Positions 39,201 through 49,653 of a stretch of DNA of 64,000 nucleotides are shown here, one piece after another (the first letter of the stretch is position 1; each line of letters begins with the position of its first letter). Below the pieces are notes generated by a model that did no database searches, was not told where the DNA came from, and saw nothing but the letters and a program-made list of their open reading frames with translations. This DNA comes from Mesaphorura yosii. Lineage: Eukaryota; Arthropoda; Collembola; Poduromorpha; Tullbergiidae. The stretch is taken from NCBI GenBank assembly GCA_009869945.1, contig WIXG01000013.1:186001-250000 (forward strand), in the 5' to 3' direction. The position numbers and the translations under genes were made by a program.

Positions 39201-40301
39201 CGGGTCCGTGGCTTCTGATTCTTTCATTTACGTAATTGGTTTATTAATTAGTGTACGCGTGTCGTCGATAAAGTGAATAATCCAAATGTTACGTCAGTAA
39301 TACGGAAGCAGCAGAATGCAGAAGACTCCAGTTAGTTCATGGTACGTCACATTCATTACAGATTACACCGTATGGTCAGGAAAGAACCGAGTTCGGAAGA
39401 CATGTAACCCATTATTGCCATATGGCACTTTCAAAATCGGAGATCGGATCTTGGCATTGCGCCATTCACAACAATAAAATATAAATATGAAGTGTGCATA
39501 TTCATGCCGAGGTAGTCGAGGGTTCAAGCTGAATGGCGATAGAGAAGCCCAAGCCGCCTGGACGATATTTCAAGCCTGATGGTGACACAATACGCGAGCG
39601 AATAGCGAAGCAAGCAGGCGGCGGCATACCTTCCCATATCGAGTTCGACTTTGACAAGATGTTGCCACATGCAACACGCTGCTGAGAGTATAATTTCAGG
39701 GAAGAAGTACGGAGCGCAAACAACGAGAAAGATTGCCTGGCGCCTAAACAGTTTTAAAAAAGTCGGAAGGTAAAAATGAACGTGCATTTGTTTCTTCATC
39801 ATTCATTCTATCTCTTTGGGTTCAGGAATCACGGAGTTTCATGCGTGCTTTCTTTGGATTCAAACCCACTTTCCCTTAGAACTTGCACGAATTAAGTGCA
39901 GGGCTGCGCGATGAATCTGGGCCGACGTTGACGCAAGTAAATGTCAGCCTCCTCCTCTCATTGCCTTGAAGATCGTGGCCCCACATGCATATACAACCAA
40001 CCATTGAATATGTGCTAATTATACGTGCATTACGAGAGGCAGTAGTGACAAGCGACAGAAAGCAATTAAACCTCTCTTGTCTAGATTTCTCTGCCCACAT
40101 GATGATGGTGCCGTGGCCTGAATTGACTAATGTAATTGCATTTTTTGAGGTTCGTCCTTCAAAAGGAAGAAACACAGTCACTTAGCTTCGTTTTCGAATG
40201 CGGGTTGGCTTCAATTTCTCCTATTACTATACTTCGGTCCGTTAAACAATCCGGTCGAAGATTAAGTCAATTCTATCCGGGTTCCGTGTTTAGCGCAGCA
40301 G

Positions 40302-40324
40302 CCCCCCCCCCCCAAAAAAAAAAA
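40302..40324 (+). repeat. Homopolymer junction C12-A11
   Basis: Twelve C followed directly by eleven A. Run lengths in such tracts are often wrong in assemblies. Confidence 0.85.
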
Positions 40325-40790
40325 CTTGATTTGAGTCTTGAATATTGTGGCGCACTGAATTCAACACTTCAATGTCATGCCTATGCCACCCATGTTCAGG
40401 ATCTAGCAATATTTGGTATTTGACCAAAAGCATGAAGTTTTATACGGATAACAAGCAGAGTACACAGCCGTGTGCCATTTAAGGAGTTGCATTTCTGGTG
40501 GACTTAATAACATCGGTGTTTACTCAGAAAATATTCCGGACGGTTATGAAATCCAAATACTGTCCAGGTGATGCTGCGTGGTGGCCTAAGAATTAAAAGA
40601 CCCTTCTACACGAGTTAGGAGTTAATCATATAATCATCAAAGTCATCCACAACTGTCCATGGATAAAGATATCTTTGTAAATTGTTACGTGATGTGAACT
40701 ATGATCCTCATGTTGAAGAAAATGCATAAGTAAAATTCATGATACAAAGATACGATCCGGTTTGCACGATCCCAATGCAATGTGATGCAT

Positions 40791-40810
40791 CATTCATTCA
40801 TTCATTCATT
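40791..40810 (+). repeat. Microsatellite (CATT)5
   Basis: Five perfect tandem copies of CATT, directly before the degenerate array at 40828. Confidence 0.9.
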
Positions 40811-40827
40811 TGGGTATAATATCTCTT

Positions 40828-40912
40828 GGAACAAATTCTCTGGAAACAAATTGTCGGGAACTATTTTCTGGGAATAACTGTCTAGGAACAATTGTCCGGA
40901 GACAATTTGTTG
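40828..40912 (+). repeat. Degenerate tandem array of 13-15 bp units (consensus GGRAACAAWTTGTCY)
   Basis: Six consecutive units start at 40828, 40842, 40856, 40870, 40885 and 40898. Each begins GG(A/G)A and contains an AATTGTC-like core. Units differ by several substitutions and by length, so this is not an ordinary microsatellite. The last unit is close to the complement of the second. No clear second arm was found within 700 bp. Confidence 0.6.
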
Positions 40913-43425
40913 CCAATTAGATTTTTGCCCCAATAACAAATTGCAAACAATGCAAACAAATTCCCAATGAACTTTGATATTTGCTTCCATTCTCGCTTCC
41001 TAGAACTATCCAAAATAAAAACCTCAGAATACGGACGATTGAAACGCAGAGATTCAGGGAGCAAGAACTCAAAGAACTCGTTTGAATCCAGAAGCGCATC
41101 TGTTTCTATTTCCTCAAGAGAATTTGCTACCAACGATATTTCTGTCTTCTATCATGCCATGCTTGAAGCTTCTGGTTCACAAAACTAAGAATCGGAAGCT
41201 TCGGAAGTCAGAATACTCACACAAGCCATTCTCCCGAAAATGAAGAATGAAATATTCTTCTGAGGCATATGTGCCAGAATCTCACCAGCTCTCCCCTCGC
41301 CGAAACCGAACCATTGTGGAGCTGGGACCAGTACGCAGCTGCCCCTCATTATCACACCTGAGCTCTTAAAATTTTGTCCTGTACATTATCAACTGAGGGT
41401 CATCCATTCATTGAACCCAAAAAGTTATTTCACATATTTTGGAGGGAGAAACAGAAGATCTCAACTTTTGATAACCTGGGAGGGTAGATCATTCAAAAAT
41501 CATTTCTGATTTCTCGGATCTCATCCGTGGCCACGTATCTCCTGTTATTTGCTACTTAACCGTACTCCTTTGTGCTACCATAATCTTTCTGGTAATGACA
41601 ATGACAACCCCAAGTATCACACAATAACATCATGCATGGCATGTGGCCTTTCGTGTCAGGCGTCAAAGGACGAGCCCTCACGATTTTGTCAAAGGAATAC
41701 GCCCGCCTTCTTCCTCAACGTAACCGCGTGCTCTCGTAGCGTGTGCCAAATCCTTAAGGGAGGGAAGGCGTGCAGCGTCGCGTACCGTACCGTCTGGAAA
41801 GTATTTGTCAAGGGTCTCACGCGAACCAAGTGTCACAACTCAAGCCTAATAAGACGTTGAATTATGATCGTTTGTTAACATAAGGGCTCGTGACTCATAA
41901 CCTCTGCTGAGAAACCCTTTAAGAAAAGAACGGAAACATATATGTGTCATATGCCATGCCACGCGACTCGACCCTCGAACTCAGAAGCTCAGGTCGTTTT
42001 ACCCAAAACCGAAACCGACCGACTCACGCACGTCGTTAAAGGAAATGAAGGCAATAATGAAGTTCACGCATGCACCCGGTCTTTCTTCTTCCGCGTGTCG
42101 CCCGTTTATCATACCATTGCCTTTGCCGTAGCCTTATGCCGGGTTCACTTTCGTTTTGTTTTGAGGGTTTTAAACCCAAAACTAACGCTGCACGGTTCAG
42201 ATGATGATAATGCTCAACTTGAGTCGAGCCTGCCTGAGAGCCATGTGCAAAGTTTAAATGTTGGGTTTCATATTCTTCCCTTTTCCTTTGACTGATTCCT
42301 AACAAAACTTTTTTTGTCATTTTTGTAGTACTGAAATTAGTCATTGTAATTATGAGTGTACGTCTGACGCTGAGGACTGTGTAAATGTTTTGCCTTTACG
42401 ACACGGGCGCCGTACTCGCAGGCCCGCACTGCAGCATTGAGAAGTCATGACTCGTGGTCGTGACATGTGTGCTTGCATAATGAAAATGTTTCGGAAAAGA
42501 AGAGCCCACCAACAACCACAAACGTACGCTTCATTTTCCTTGCCTCATTTAGGAAGCAAGCGTATCAATGAGAAACTTCATCACAAGAATTCAAGAATGA
42601 ACCGTGCAACTTTTCCCGTATTCGCGTGGATGAGAAGCGGAACTACAGATTATGTTCCAGTGTTAAAGCTGGCTACAATTTATCTCAAGTTGTGCTCGTG
42701 GACTCATGACTGACATGACGATGCATTCCGTGCTGATGTATGACAAAACAGAAAATTGCTGTACGTACCTTCTGCAACTTTCTTCTAAGAACTGACGAGC
42801 TTGTCTAAAGACGCCTAAAATTGAGGTCAATCAGTTCGGCAGAGTTGGGCTTCAAAGTGGAGATGGCTGGCTGATTTAAATTGAAAGGCAAATTGATTGA
42901 AGACGTGAAGTGGCTTGGTTTGAATGAGAATTTTGAGAATGGTGAATGAGAAGTTGTTCTGGAGAAGAAATGAGGAGCAGGAACAGGAACTTGTTCCAGC
43001 GTAGGACAAAAATAGAATAAACTTCAAGTGCGAGCTAGTCAGAGCCAGACTCTTGCTCCTGCTGAATTCATGCAAGAAAGGTACGAGTGGAGTGGCTTGG
43101 AGCCGAGGAGAAAGAAAACGTCTTGAGCAGATGCGAGTCCTGTACATCTATTAGTTATTGGAGTTCCAGGAGAAAACAGCTGTGACTGGAACGAGGACCA
43201 CGTTGCAACTGACAGCCCTTTTTGTCCAGCAATCAAAAACTCCTGCTACTACCAACTACATACTTCTGTTGTTTTCTCATCATTATTGCATTGCCCGATC
43301 TGCCCTGCCTGACTGTCTGCTCCATGGCGTGTCGCGTCAGCCTTGTCAACATGTGCCAGAGTCTGTTAGAATCGTCCAGCTTCAAATATTTCGAGTGTTA
43401 TATAGTCATGTAATGAAGAACGCGC

Positions 43426-43431
43426 TTTATT
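43426..43431 (-). terminator. Polyadenylation signal of Lsm11 (AATAAA on minus strand)
   Basis: TTTATT on the plus strand, about 95 bases past the Lsm11 stop. Confidence 0.5.
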
Positions 43432-43524
43432 CGTACGATTGCAGCCAACAACAATATACTGAGCAATTACAAATAATGGAATGATTGGTTGACTGTTCTT
43501 GCTAATTTCACATAACAATTAACG

Positions 43525-44613
43525 TTAACTTGCCTCCGTTTCAATGAAAACTACAGAATCTCCAAATAACATTAACTGAGGAACCCGCCTATGAACAATG
43601 TCATAGTGCTTTGATTGTGCAACAATTGTATTACCGTAAAAGTCTTTTATTGGCTTACTTAATAGCACTAGTCGTCTTTCTCTTAACTGTGACTTGCTAC
43701 AGCTCGACTCTTCGACTTCGCCCTTCCGTTGAATGAAATTCTCCAAGCCTTGCTGAAACATTGTTACGGTGCCCGAGTCAAAATCATTCGCTAGCCTCAG
43801 TGTTCGGATTCCCTTCTCAATTCTTACGATATCTTCTTGCGCCTTCCGCGACTTGCTTTGACTTTGAAATTCTGTTAAGAGTTGCCCTGTTTTGAAAGAA
43901 GTTAGTTCATCAGGTTCAGGTAGTGAAGCAGGAGTTTTTAAGTGCCTCTTTCTTTGGAACTTCTCATTAACGTTGGACAGAACCAGGTTCCAGTGTTTAT
44001 CAAATGCTTCCAAGTTAGCGGTGCAATAACCACGGATTCCAACATTGTTTTTAGTCCAAACTTTAATCCTGCTTCGCGAAACCCTTACTTTATTCAACGC
44101 TGCTAAAGGGCCTTCCACGGAGCTCATTATCGTTATCACATTTGGTTGCTCTCTTCTGGGCCGATGCACTGGAAGCTGATGCGGCAAAAATCTTCTCCCT
44201 GGTATTGGATAATTCGGCGCGTTCTCTGTGATTGAAGCCATTGGTGTGTTGTCATCGGCCTCTATTTTCGACGTTGATTGCTTCGCCGCCACAATAGACA
44301 CTGGTAATCTTACTGGTGCAGACTCAACATTTTGCCCCCCACGATGTTTCCTCGCCTTTGTGATATCAGGAATGTGCTTTTTGAAGTCCCTGACGGTAAA
44401 ATAAGTAGGTACCTTTTTCTTATCTGGAGTCAATACTTCTTCTTTATCTATGCAACTAATTGCGAATAATGGGTTATATGACTTTGAGGTCACATCCATC
44501 ATCTTTCTAAGCTTGCTTTCGATGTTACAATCTTCATCTTCCTCCTCTGAAGTAGAAAATTCCGGAAAGTCCTCATCGTCAGCCTTCCCCACTTCTTCCT
44601 CTTCTGCTCTCAT
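43525..44613 (-). CDS. Lsm11: LSM11, U7 snRNP-specific Sm-like protein
   Basis: Single coding exon, 362 residues (human LSM11 is 360). LSM11 replaces an Sm protein in the U7 snRNP and helps recruit the factors that cleave histone pre-mRNA. The first ATG in frame is at 44613; the frame extends ten codons farther up only from a TTG. The N-terminus is acidic (EEEEVGKADDEDFPEF) and holds SYNPLFAIS near residue 46, matching the family's short N-terminal contact motif. Sm motif 1 spans about 169-220 (GPLAALNKVRV, IKVWTKNNVGIRGYC, LEAFDKHWNLVLSNV). A charged spacer of roughly 110 residues follows, which is characteristic of LSM11, then Sm motif 2 near the C-terminus (VPQLMLFGDSVVFIE). Confidence 0.95.
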   Translation of the reverse strand: MRAEEEEVGKADDEDFPEFSTSEEEDEDCNIESKLRKMMDVTSKSYNPLFAISCIDKEEVLTPDKKKVPTYFTVRDFKKHIPDITKARKHRGGQNVESAPVRLPVSIVAAKQSTSKIEADDNTPMASITENAPNYPIPGRRFLPHQLPVHRPRREQPNVITIMSSVEGPLAALNKVRVSRSRIKVWTKNNVGIRGYCTANLEAFDKHWNLVLSNVNEKFQRKRHLKTPASLPEPDELTSFKTGQLLTEFQSQSKSRKAQEDIVRIEKGIRTLRLANDFDSGTVTMFQQGLENFIQRKGEVEESSCSKSQLRERRLVLLSKPIKDFYGNTIVAQSKHYDIVHRRVPQLMLFGDSVVFIETEAS

Positions 44614-45722
44614 CCCGACCGAATATGCCTGTGTAGTGCTCAACTAGCTCAAAACTTGATCAACGAGTGGTGAGATCGTTGACGTTCGTATCAGCATCAG
44701 GGCGATGTCAGTAAACCAGTAGCTGTGGAAAAACAGGCAAACGAGTTAAATAAATTAAGCAAGTGCTCTCCTTTCATCTGTCATTCCTTCTGAATTTCGA
44801 TCACGGATCTTAGATTAGACTTGGAATTCAGCCATCGCCGCGCCACTTAAGTACAAGTCTACCAACGCAACGCTTATGTTCAATTGTGAAACTTTCCTTA
44901 CAAATTATGTCATGCAGTTCCTGGACACTCGGCGTCTCGACAGGCTGCTCCTGCTGGTTCTGCTGTTAATTAAATTGCAGTTGTATTATGAAGTTAGTAC
45001 GCTAAACGCTAACTTCAACTATTTGACTTAATTCATAACTTCTTCATGATATAAATTAAGTGACAAGATCTCTCGTTGTAAACAGACTTGCTAAACCCGC
45101 TTACTCTTTTGAAATTCTTTGTTTAATGCGTTTCTCAGCATGCAAGTTGAGAGGACGCTGGATTCCCGAGAGTCTTTCCTAGCTCATACTCATTAGTTAA
45201 ATTTTATTCTATCCGTCTGTCTACTCCTTCATTCCATTGCTCCGAAATTGGCATTAGAAACTAATTCACTACTCAGTTTGGAATTTGGATCACTTTCTTG
45301 GATTCATAGCTTAGCACGTCAATCAAGCTTGTTCCGATTGAACCCATAAACGCGCCCAGCCACTCAAGAATGTATGAAAGTGGCAAAAACATGCAAGATC
45401 ACTTTTTTCTGTTATTCAGAACGTTGCGATTTGTGTCGTCAACTCCATTGGGGACGCATGCCTCGCCTTGTCTGTCTTAAATTGACTCCATTCTTGGATA
45501 ATTAAACTAGTCTATTGTCTGCAATGACGAACAAGTTCGTTGATTATGGAGTACAGTAAGCGAAAGCGATTCAGAAGGGCGTTGATTCTTTAATGGCGAC
45601 GGTTTTTATGACGAGCAATGCGAAAATGCAAGTTGACCTTCATTGCTTCATTTGGACCTTGATTCCGGATCTACTGCAATAATGTTGCAAGTTAACCACA
45701 CCTTGCTAGACACACTTCAGCA
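44614..45722. other. Divergent intergenic region, Lsm11 to secreted-peptide gene
   Basis: About 1.1 kb with no coding frame of note. It should contain the Lsm11 promoter and leader and the upstream region of the peptide gene. Confidence 0.55.
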
Positions 45723-45728
45723 TATAAA
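45723..45728 (+). promoter_or_regulatory. TATA box of the small secreted-peptide gene
   Basis: TATAAA 94 bases upstream of the ATG at 45822; a start site near 45753 would give a leader of about 70 bases. Confidence 0.6.
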
Positions 45729-45821
45729 TGTCTTGCCTTTAGTTTACTGGATCACTTGCTCTTCAGACTTCATTTGTTTTAATTCAGAAGACATTACACC
45801 AAATCAACCAAAGCTTCCATC

Positions 45822-46181
45822 ATGAAGGCATTCGTAAGTTTGTGATCTGTGGCTAGTTGTTAAACAGAAGGTCTCATTTCGTTTGTAAATTTGCACAATT
45901 TTCAGATCTCTTTGATCCTCCTGGGCATTGCTGCCCTCTCCTACGCTGGAGTCATCACGTATTCTGCATTTCCAGGCCTCGCTGGTCCTCTGGCCCTTCC
46001 TTACGCGTATACACCTGGTAAGTTGGCGCTTCAGATGCACAATTCATCTCGCGCAGTAACACTTAAATGTACTACTTATGAATTTCCTGTTTCTGTTTCA
46101 GCGTATAATACTTATGCTGGCAATTACCAACTGACATTCGACACCAGTCTTCCAGGAAGTGCGTACGCTGCCTATCCGTAA
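45822..46181 (+). CDS. Small secreted cuticle-like peptide
   Basis: Three exons (45822-45833, 45906-46017, 46102-46181) give 67 residues. The first exon codes for only MKAF, so an intron interrupts the signal peptide; this layout is common in arthropod cuticle genes. Signal peptide: MKAFISLILLGIAALSYAGV, with probable cleavage after SYA. The mature part of about 49 residues is rich in Ala, Tyr, Pro and Gly (PLALPYAYTPAYNTYAG) and has no chitin-binding RR consensus and no cysteine. It has its own TATA box (45723) and AATAAA (46281). A structural cuticle or surface role is inferred from composition and neighbours only. Confidence 0.8.
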
Positions 46182-46280
46182 GTCGCAGCTTCAACTGCCT
46201 ACGGATACGCAGTTTACAAAACCCTTTAAATACTTCCACGACTATTCTCGTTATTGACCATGTCACTGAACTTGTAGTTA

Positions 46281-46286
46281 AATAAA
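46281..46286 (+). terminator. Polyadenylation signal of the small secreted-peptide gene
   Basis: AATAAA 100 bases past the stop codon. Confidence 0.65.
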
Positions 46287-48690
46287 ATCCACAAGTTTGT
46301 ATTCGTTTCAATTTAGTTCATCAGCAATTCCAAATTACATGCAGCGAACAACATAAGCGATTGGAATAAAAGGCGTTGCACGTTCCACCACGTCCGTTTT
46401 AACTGTGTCCACCAAGACGCTGACTACTTTAAAACTGGTTCGTGTATTTTGAAGCTTCTGCGATACTTCAAACGGTTGCACAGTAAAAATGTTTGGTGAA
46501 TTGGAAATTGAGGTGGGCGAGCTTGGAATGAAACTTAAAACGCATCGTCCAAGGTTTGACAATGAGAATAATGATCATTTCCGATGCATTGAACAGATTC
46601 ATCCACACAGTTTTTTCATTTTGTTGATTACCGATTAGAACAATGAATTCTGCTTCTCCTCCTACTTCTGTGATCACATTTCTTTACTGTCGACCTTTGC
46701 TTTCAAATCAAGTCTTCACTCGGGTTCATCGCAAGTGAACACAAGTTCATCTTTGTTCGCCAATCCTATGCAACAAGTAGGCTGGGGACTGACCGAATTT
46801 CAAACGATTGCTAATTCAAGAATTACAAGCTGTGATAAGAATTGGGTCACATCCTCATGCCATTTATTTTGCCGCATGCTCAACTGATGCGATGATCTAA
46901 TGTAATTGTGGCTTCTCGTACGCGTACGTGAGCACTAGAGCTATTCAAAGCAAAGGCGAGAAGGTCAGCGGCATCGTGCTATTTTAAATTAACAAATTTA
47001 ACTAAATTATCGGGTTAAAAATGAGACGTGAGCATGACTCGATTGGCGAAACCATTTAATTTGGTCTCCTTGGCTCACACTCGTCATTCCTGGGAACGGT
47101 GGCCGTAAATCTCAAATGCCTGTTGAAAAGCTGTGGGGTTCATTTAATTTAACGTAATCGATTACAAGGTAGTTGATAATTCGTCTCTTGCGCATCCCAC
47201 AATCGCCGCAATACAAGTTGGGTAAAGCTTGAGGGAGTTTTGATTGATTCCTCCCATGGCGCATGTACTTGTTTATGATTTAATTCATCATTGCTCTGGC
47301 AGTTTCATTCCAAGAGGATATTAATCATCTTTTAATTTGTGGTTTGCGGCTTGGCTCAGAAGTAAAATGTAAAAATCATTCAGCACGTGTTTGATGGTTC
47401 TCACAGCAGCATTCATATCATGAACTTTGTTTCGAGATTTGTCTTAATTGTAACAATACGAGAAGTTGCGAAATCACGATTCACGAATGCGCTGCTACGT
47501 GTTAAACGAAAATGAAGACGTATCCAAGTTTCACTCACTGGCTTTTGACCCGACTACTTCATTTCTGGGTTGAAGGGCACACAACACTTAATTATCCGAA
47601 CTGATTCGCCATGTCATGTCAAAAAGACTTGACGAAAGCTTTGACAGCTTCGTTCTCAGCCGGCAGCATTTTGGTTTTGCTTTGGTCATTCGATTTATTA
47701 ACTTCATCATCTCGTCATCTTGTGGGCTTTGACTTTTTATGATGGATCCATTGTGGATTGGATTGGTGATTGGGCAATGACTGTTATTTTTAGTGAACGA
47801 AGATCTCATCTCGTACCTGCATGATTTATGGCGAGAGTCCGAATTAAAAGTGAATTGTTGCAAAATTGAAGTGCCTGTGTGTCGAAGGCAAAGTTCACTT
47901 ATTCGGTTCATTGTTCATTCGATACGCCATAACCAAATTAAACACTTTAACGCTCGTCACATGCCTCAGCGTGTAAATGATGCGCTACTCGGCGAGGATC
48001 TCTCAGCCCATTTAGCAACAATAACAGTGTGCCAAACGAGCCAGCCGACCAGCCGAGCTACTTCTTACTTTCGATTGCAAATTTCGTAACTGTAATACAA
48101 TACACACTTTTACCACTTCGCTTCGCTTTGATTACAATGGGTGTTCTCAAGTAGTAGCTAAACGTGTCAAGATTGAACTTAATTCACAATGGTGTACCGC
48201 TGCTGGCAACCGTTGAAGCCTAATCAGCGTTAACTGACGATCATCTCCAATGATAACGAGCCTCAAGACACAATAGTGCATGTTCGCCGTATGAAAACAT
48301 AAATTAATGAACCGATACATCGCAGCACATGTAAGCCATTTTGTTTTAAATCGGCACAGCAGACAACTACGATCTTCATTAAGACTTCGGCTGCCAGTTG
48401 GGTCGGTTGTGCCATTGTTGAATCGGAGTGAGTTTATTCGGAATTGACAGCTTAGAATTGAACAAATACTGAAATTGGAAATTGTATTCCGTCCGATAGT
48501 TGGCATTCGGGAAGTGAATTTGAAAAGTGGCTTTGATTTCGCTATTCTCGCTTGATTTGGCGATTAGAGGTCTCTTGCCCTATCGAACTCCGGCTGGTTT
48601 TGTCTTCGAAGTGGGGTTCGGTCGGCGATCTATGCATAGCGCTCGTCTAATGCTGTAGCAGAATCCTCGCACATCAACCGCGCGACGATT
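46287..48690. other. Intergenic, no gene seen
   Basis: About 2.4 kb between two plus-strand secreted-protein genes. Frames are short and without motifs; no repeat was recognised. The last few hundred bases should hold the promoter of the RR cuticle gene, for which no clear TATA box was found. Confidence 0.55.
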
Positions 48691-49570
48691 ATGGTGAGTA
48701 GTCGAAACTTCTCAGAGCCGGCCCGCCGTATTTGATCGATAAGTGAAGAGTGGGCTTTGGAAATTGAATGCCATTTCTTTTTAGATTCCAATCAGCCTGA
48801 TAGGATTAACATGTTTATGGGCTGCCGTCTTCCCTGAAGCCGCAGGGCAAGTATTTGACGGTAAATGTTTTAAAGTTAATTTGGGCTAAAGTGAAGTTTA
48901 TGGTGAAATTGATTGATTTTCTCTGATATGATTGTAAAAGGTTTGCAGGATGATTTTAGTAGCGAGAAACGTCGCACAAGATTAGACAACGATGAAAGCT
49001 TGCAGAACTTGGATTACGTAAGCAAATGTTGATTGAAATCTCAAAATACACCCCACTTCCAAAGTTGGGTTCATCGTTTTCACTCATTTCGCACAGCATT
49101 CTCCACCCAATTACGAATTTGAGTATCAAGTCCACGGCGGTGGAAATGTGCTGGGACACATGGAGTCGCGAGAAGAAGCCAAAATTAGTGGAAAGTATTA
49201 TGTTGACCTGCCGAATGGAATGAGACAGACGGTCGTTTACACGGCTGATGAGTACGGATTTCGTCCAATCATCACTTATGAACGGATCGACAGCGCACAA
49301 GCACCTGCACGACCCACAGCGCCTGCAAACGACCCTGAACCCTTCACCTTCAACGGCAACTATCAAGATCATGGAGTGGTGGCAAGTAACAGGAATGCTC
49401 CGTCTCCGTCGTCAACGGAGGAAGTACAAACTTACGGGCTTACGCCGCCGAATTTAAAGCGCCGTCGCCGAAAGCAGCGGAAAGTCGTCGTTGTACGCAA
49501 TAACAAGAATGAGTTTCCAGAATTTGGGCAGAGAATTCGTCGTAGGTCACAACGCCGAAACGCAGCCTAA
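48691..49570 (+). CDS. RR-type (chitin_bind_4) cuticle protein with strongly basic C-terminus
   Basis: Four exons (48691-48693, 48785-48860, 48941-49017, 49097-49570) give 209 residues; the first exon is just the ATG, spliced at GTGAGT. Signal peptide: MIPISLIGLTCLWAAVFPEA. The chitin-binding Rebers-Riddiford domain lies at about 58-115 (YEFEYQVHGGG, GKYYVDLPNGMRQTVVYTAD, EYGFRPIITYE), so the protein should bind chitin in the cuticle. The remainder is Pro/Ala-rich and ends in a tail of about 38 residues with Arg/Lys clusters (LKRRRRKQRK, RIRRRSQRR). That tail is unusual for the family and contains possible furin-type sites. The acceptor at 48941 (AAAAG) is weak but is the only one keeping the frame. 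AATAAA at 49604. Confidence 0.88.
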
Positions 49571-49584
49571 TGCGGGGTAGAAAT

Positions 49585-49609
49585 TTTATTCGTGATACTT
49601 GTCAATAAA
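49585..49609. terminator. Overlapping polyadenylation signals of two convergent genes
   Basis: Plus-strand AATAAA at 49604-49609 serves the RR cuticle gene; minus-strand AATAAA (TTTATT at 49585-49590) serves the chemoreceptor. Each transcript must extend past the other's signal, so their 3' ends overlap. Confidence 0.6.
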
Positions 49610-49653
49610 GATGCCATGTCGTAAAAATATTCACAGGCGCTCTGTTTAATGCA

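Larger units (their letters stand above)
34527..43425. other. Long region without a supported gene (nervy upstream, Lsm11 downstream)
   Basis: About 8.9 kb. Open frames up to 163 codons (for example 36248-36739) occur but show no domains and no exon context. The part nearest 34.5 kb may contain untranslated nervy exons and promoter. Simple repeats at 36246-36265 and 40791-40810, a C/A homopolymer pair at 40302-40324 and a degenerate repeat array at 40828-40912 are the only structured sequence recognised. Confidence 0.6.

Noticed and set aside
44614-44643. Ten-codon upstream extension of Lsm11
   Set aside because: It would begin with TTG; the first ATG is at 44613 and the extra residues match nothing in the family.
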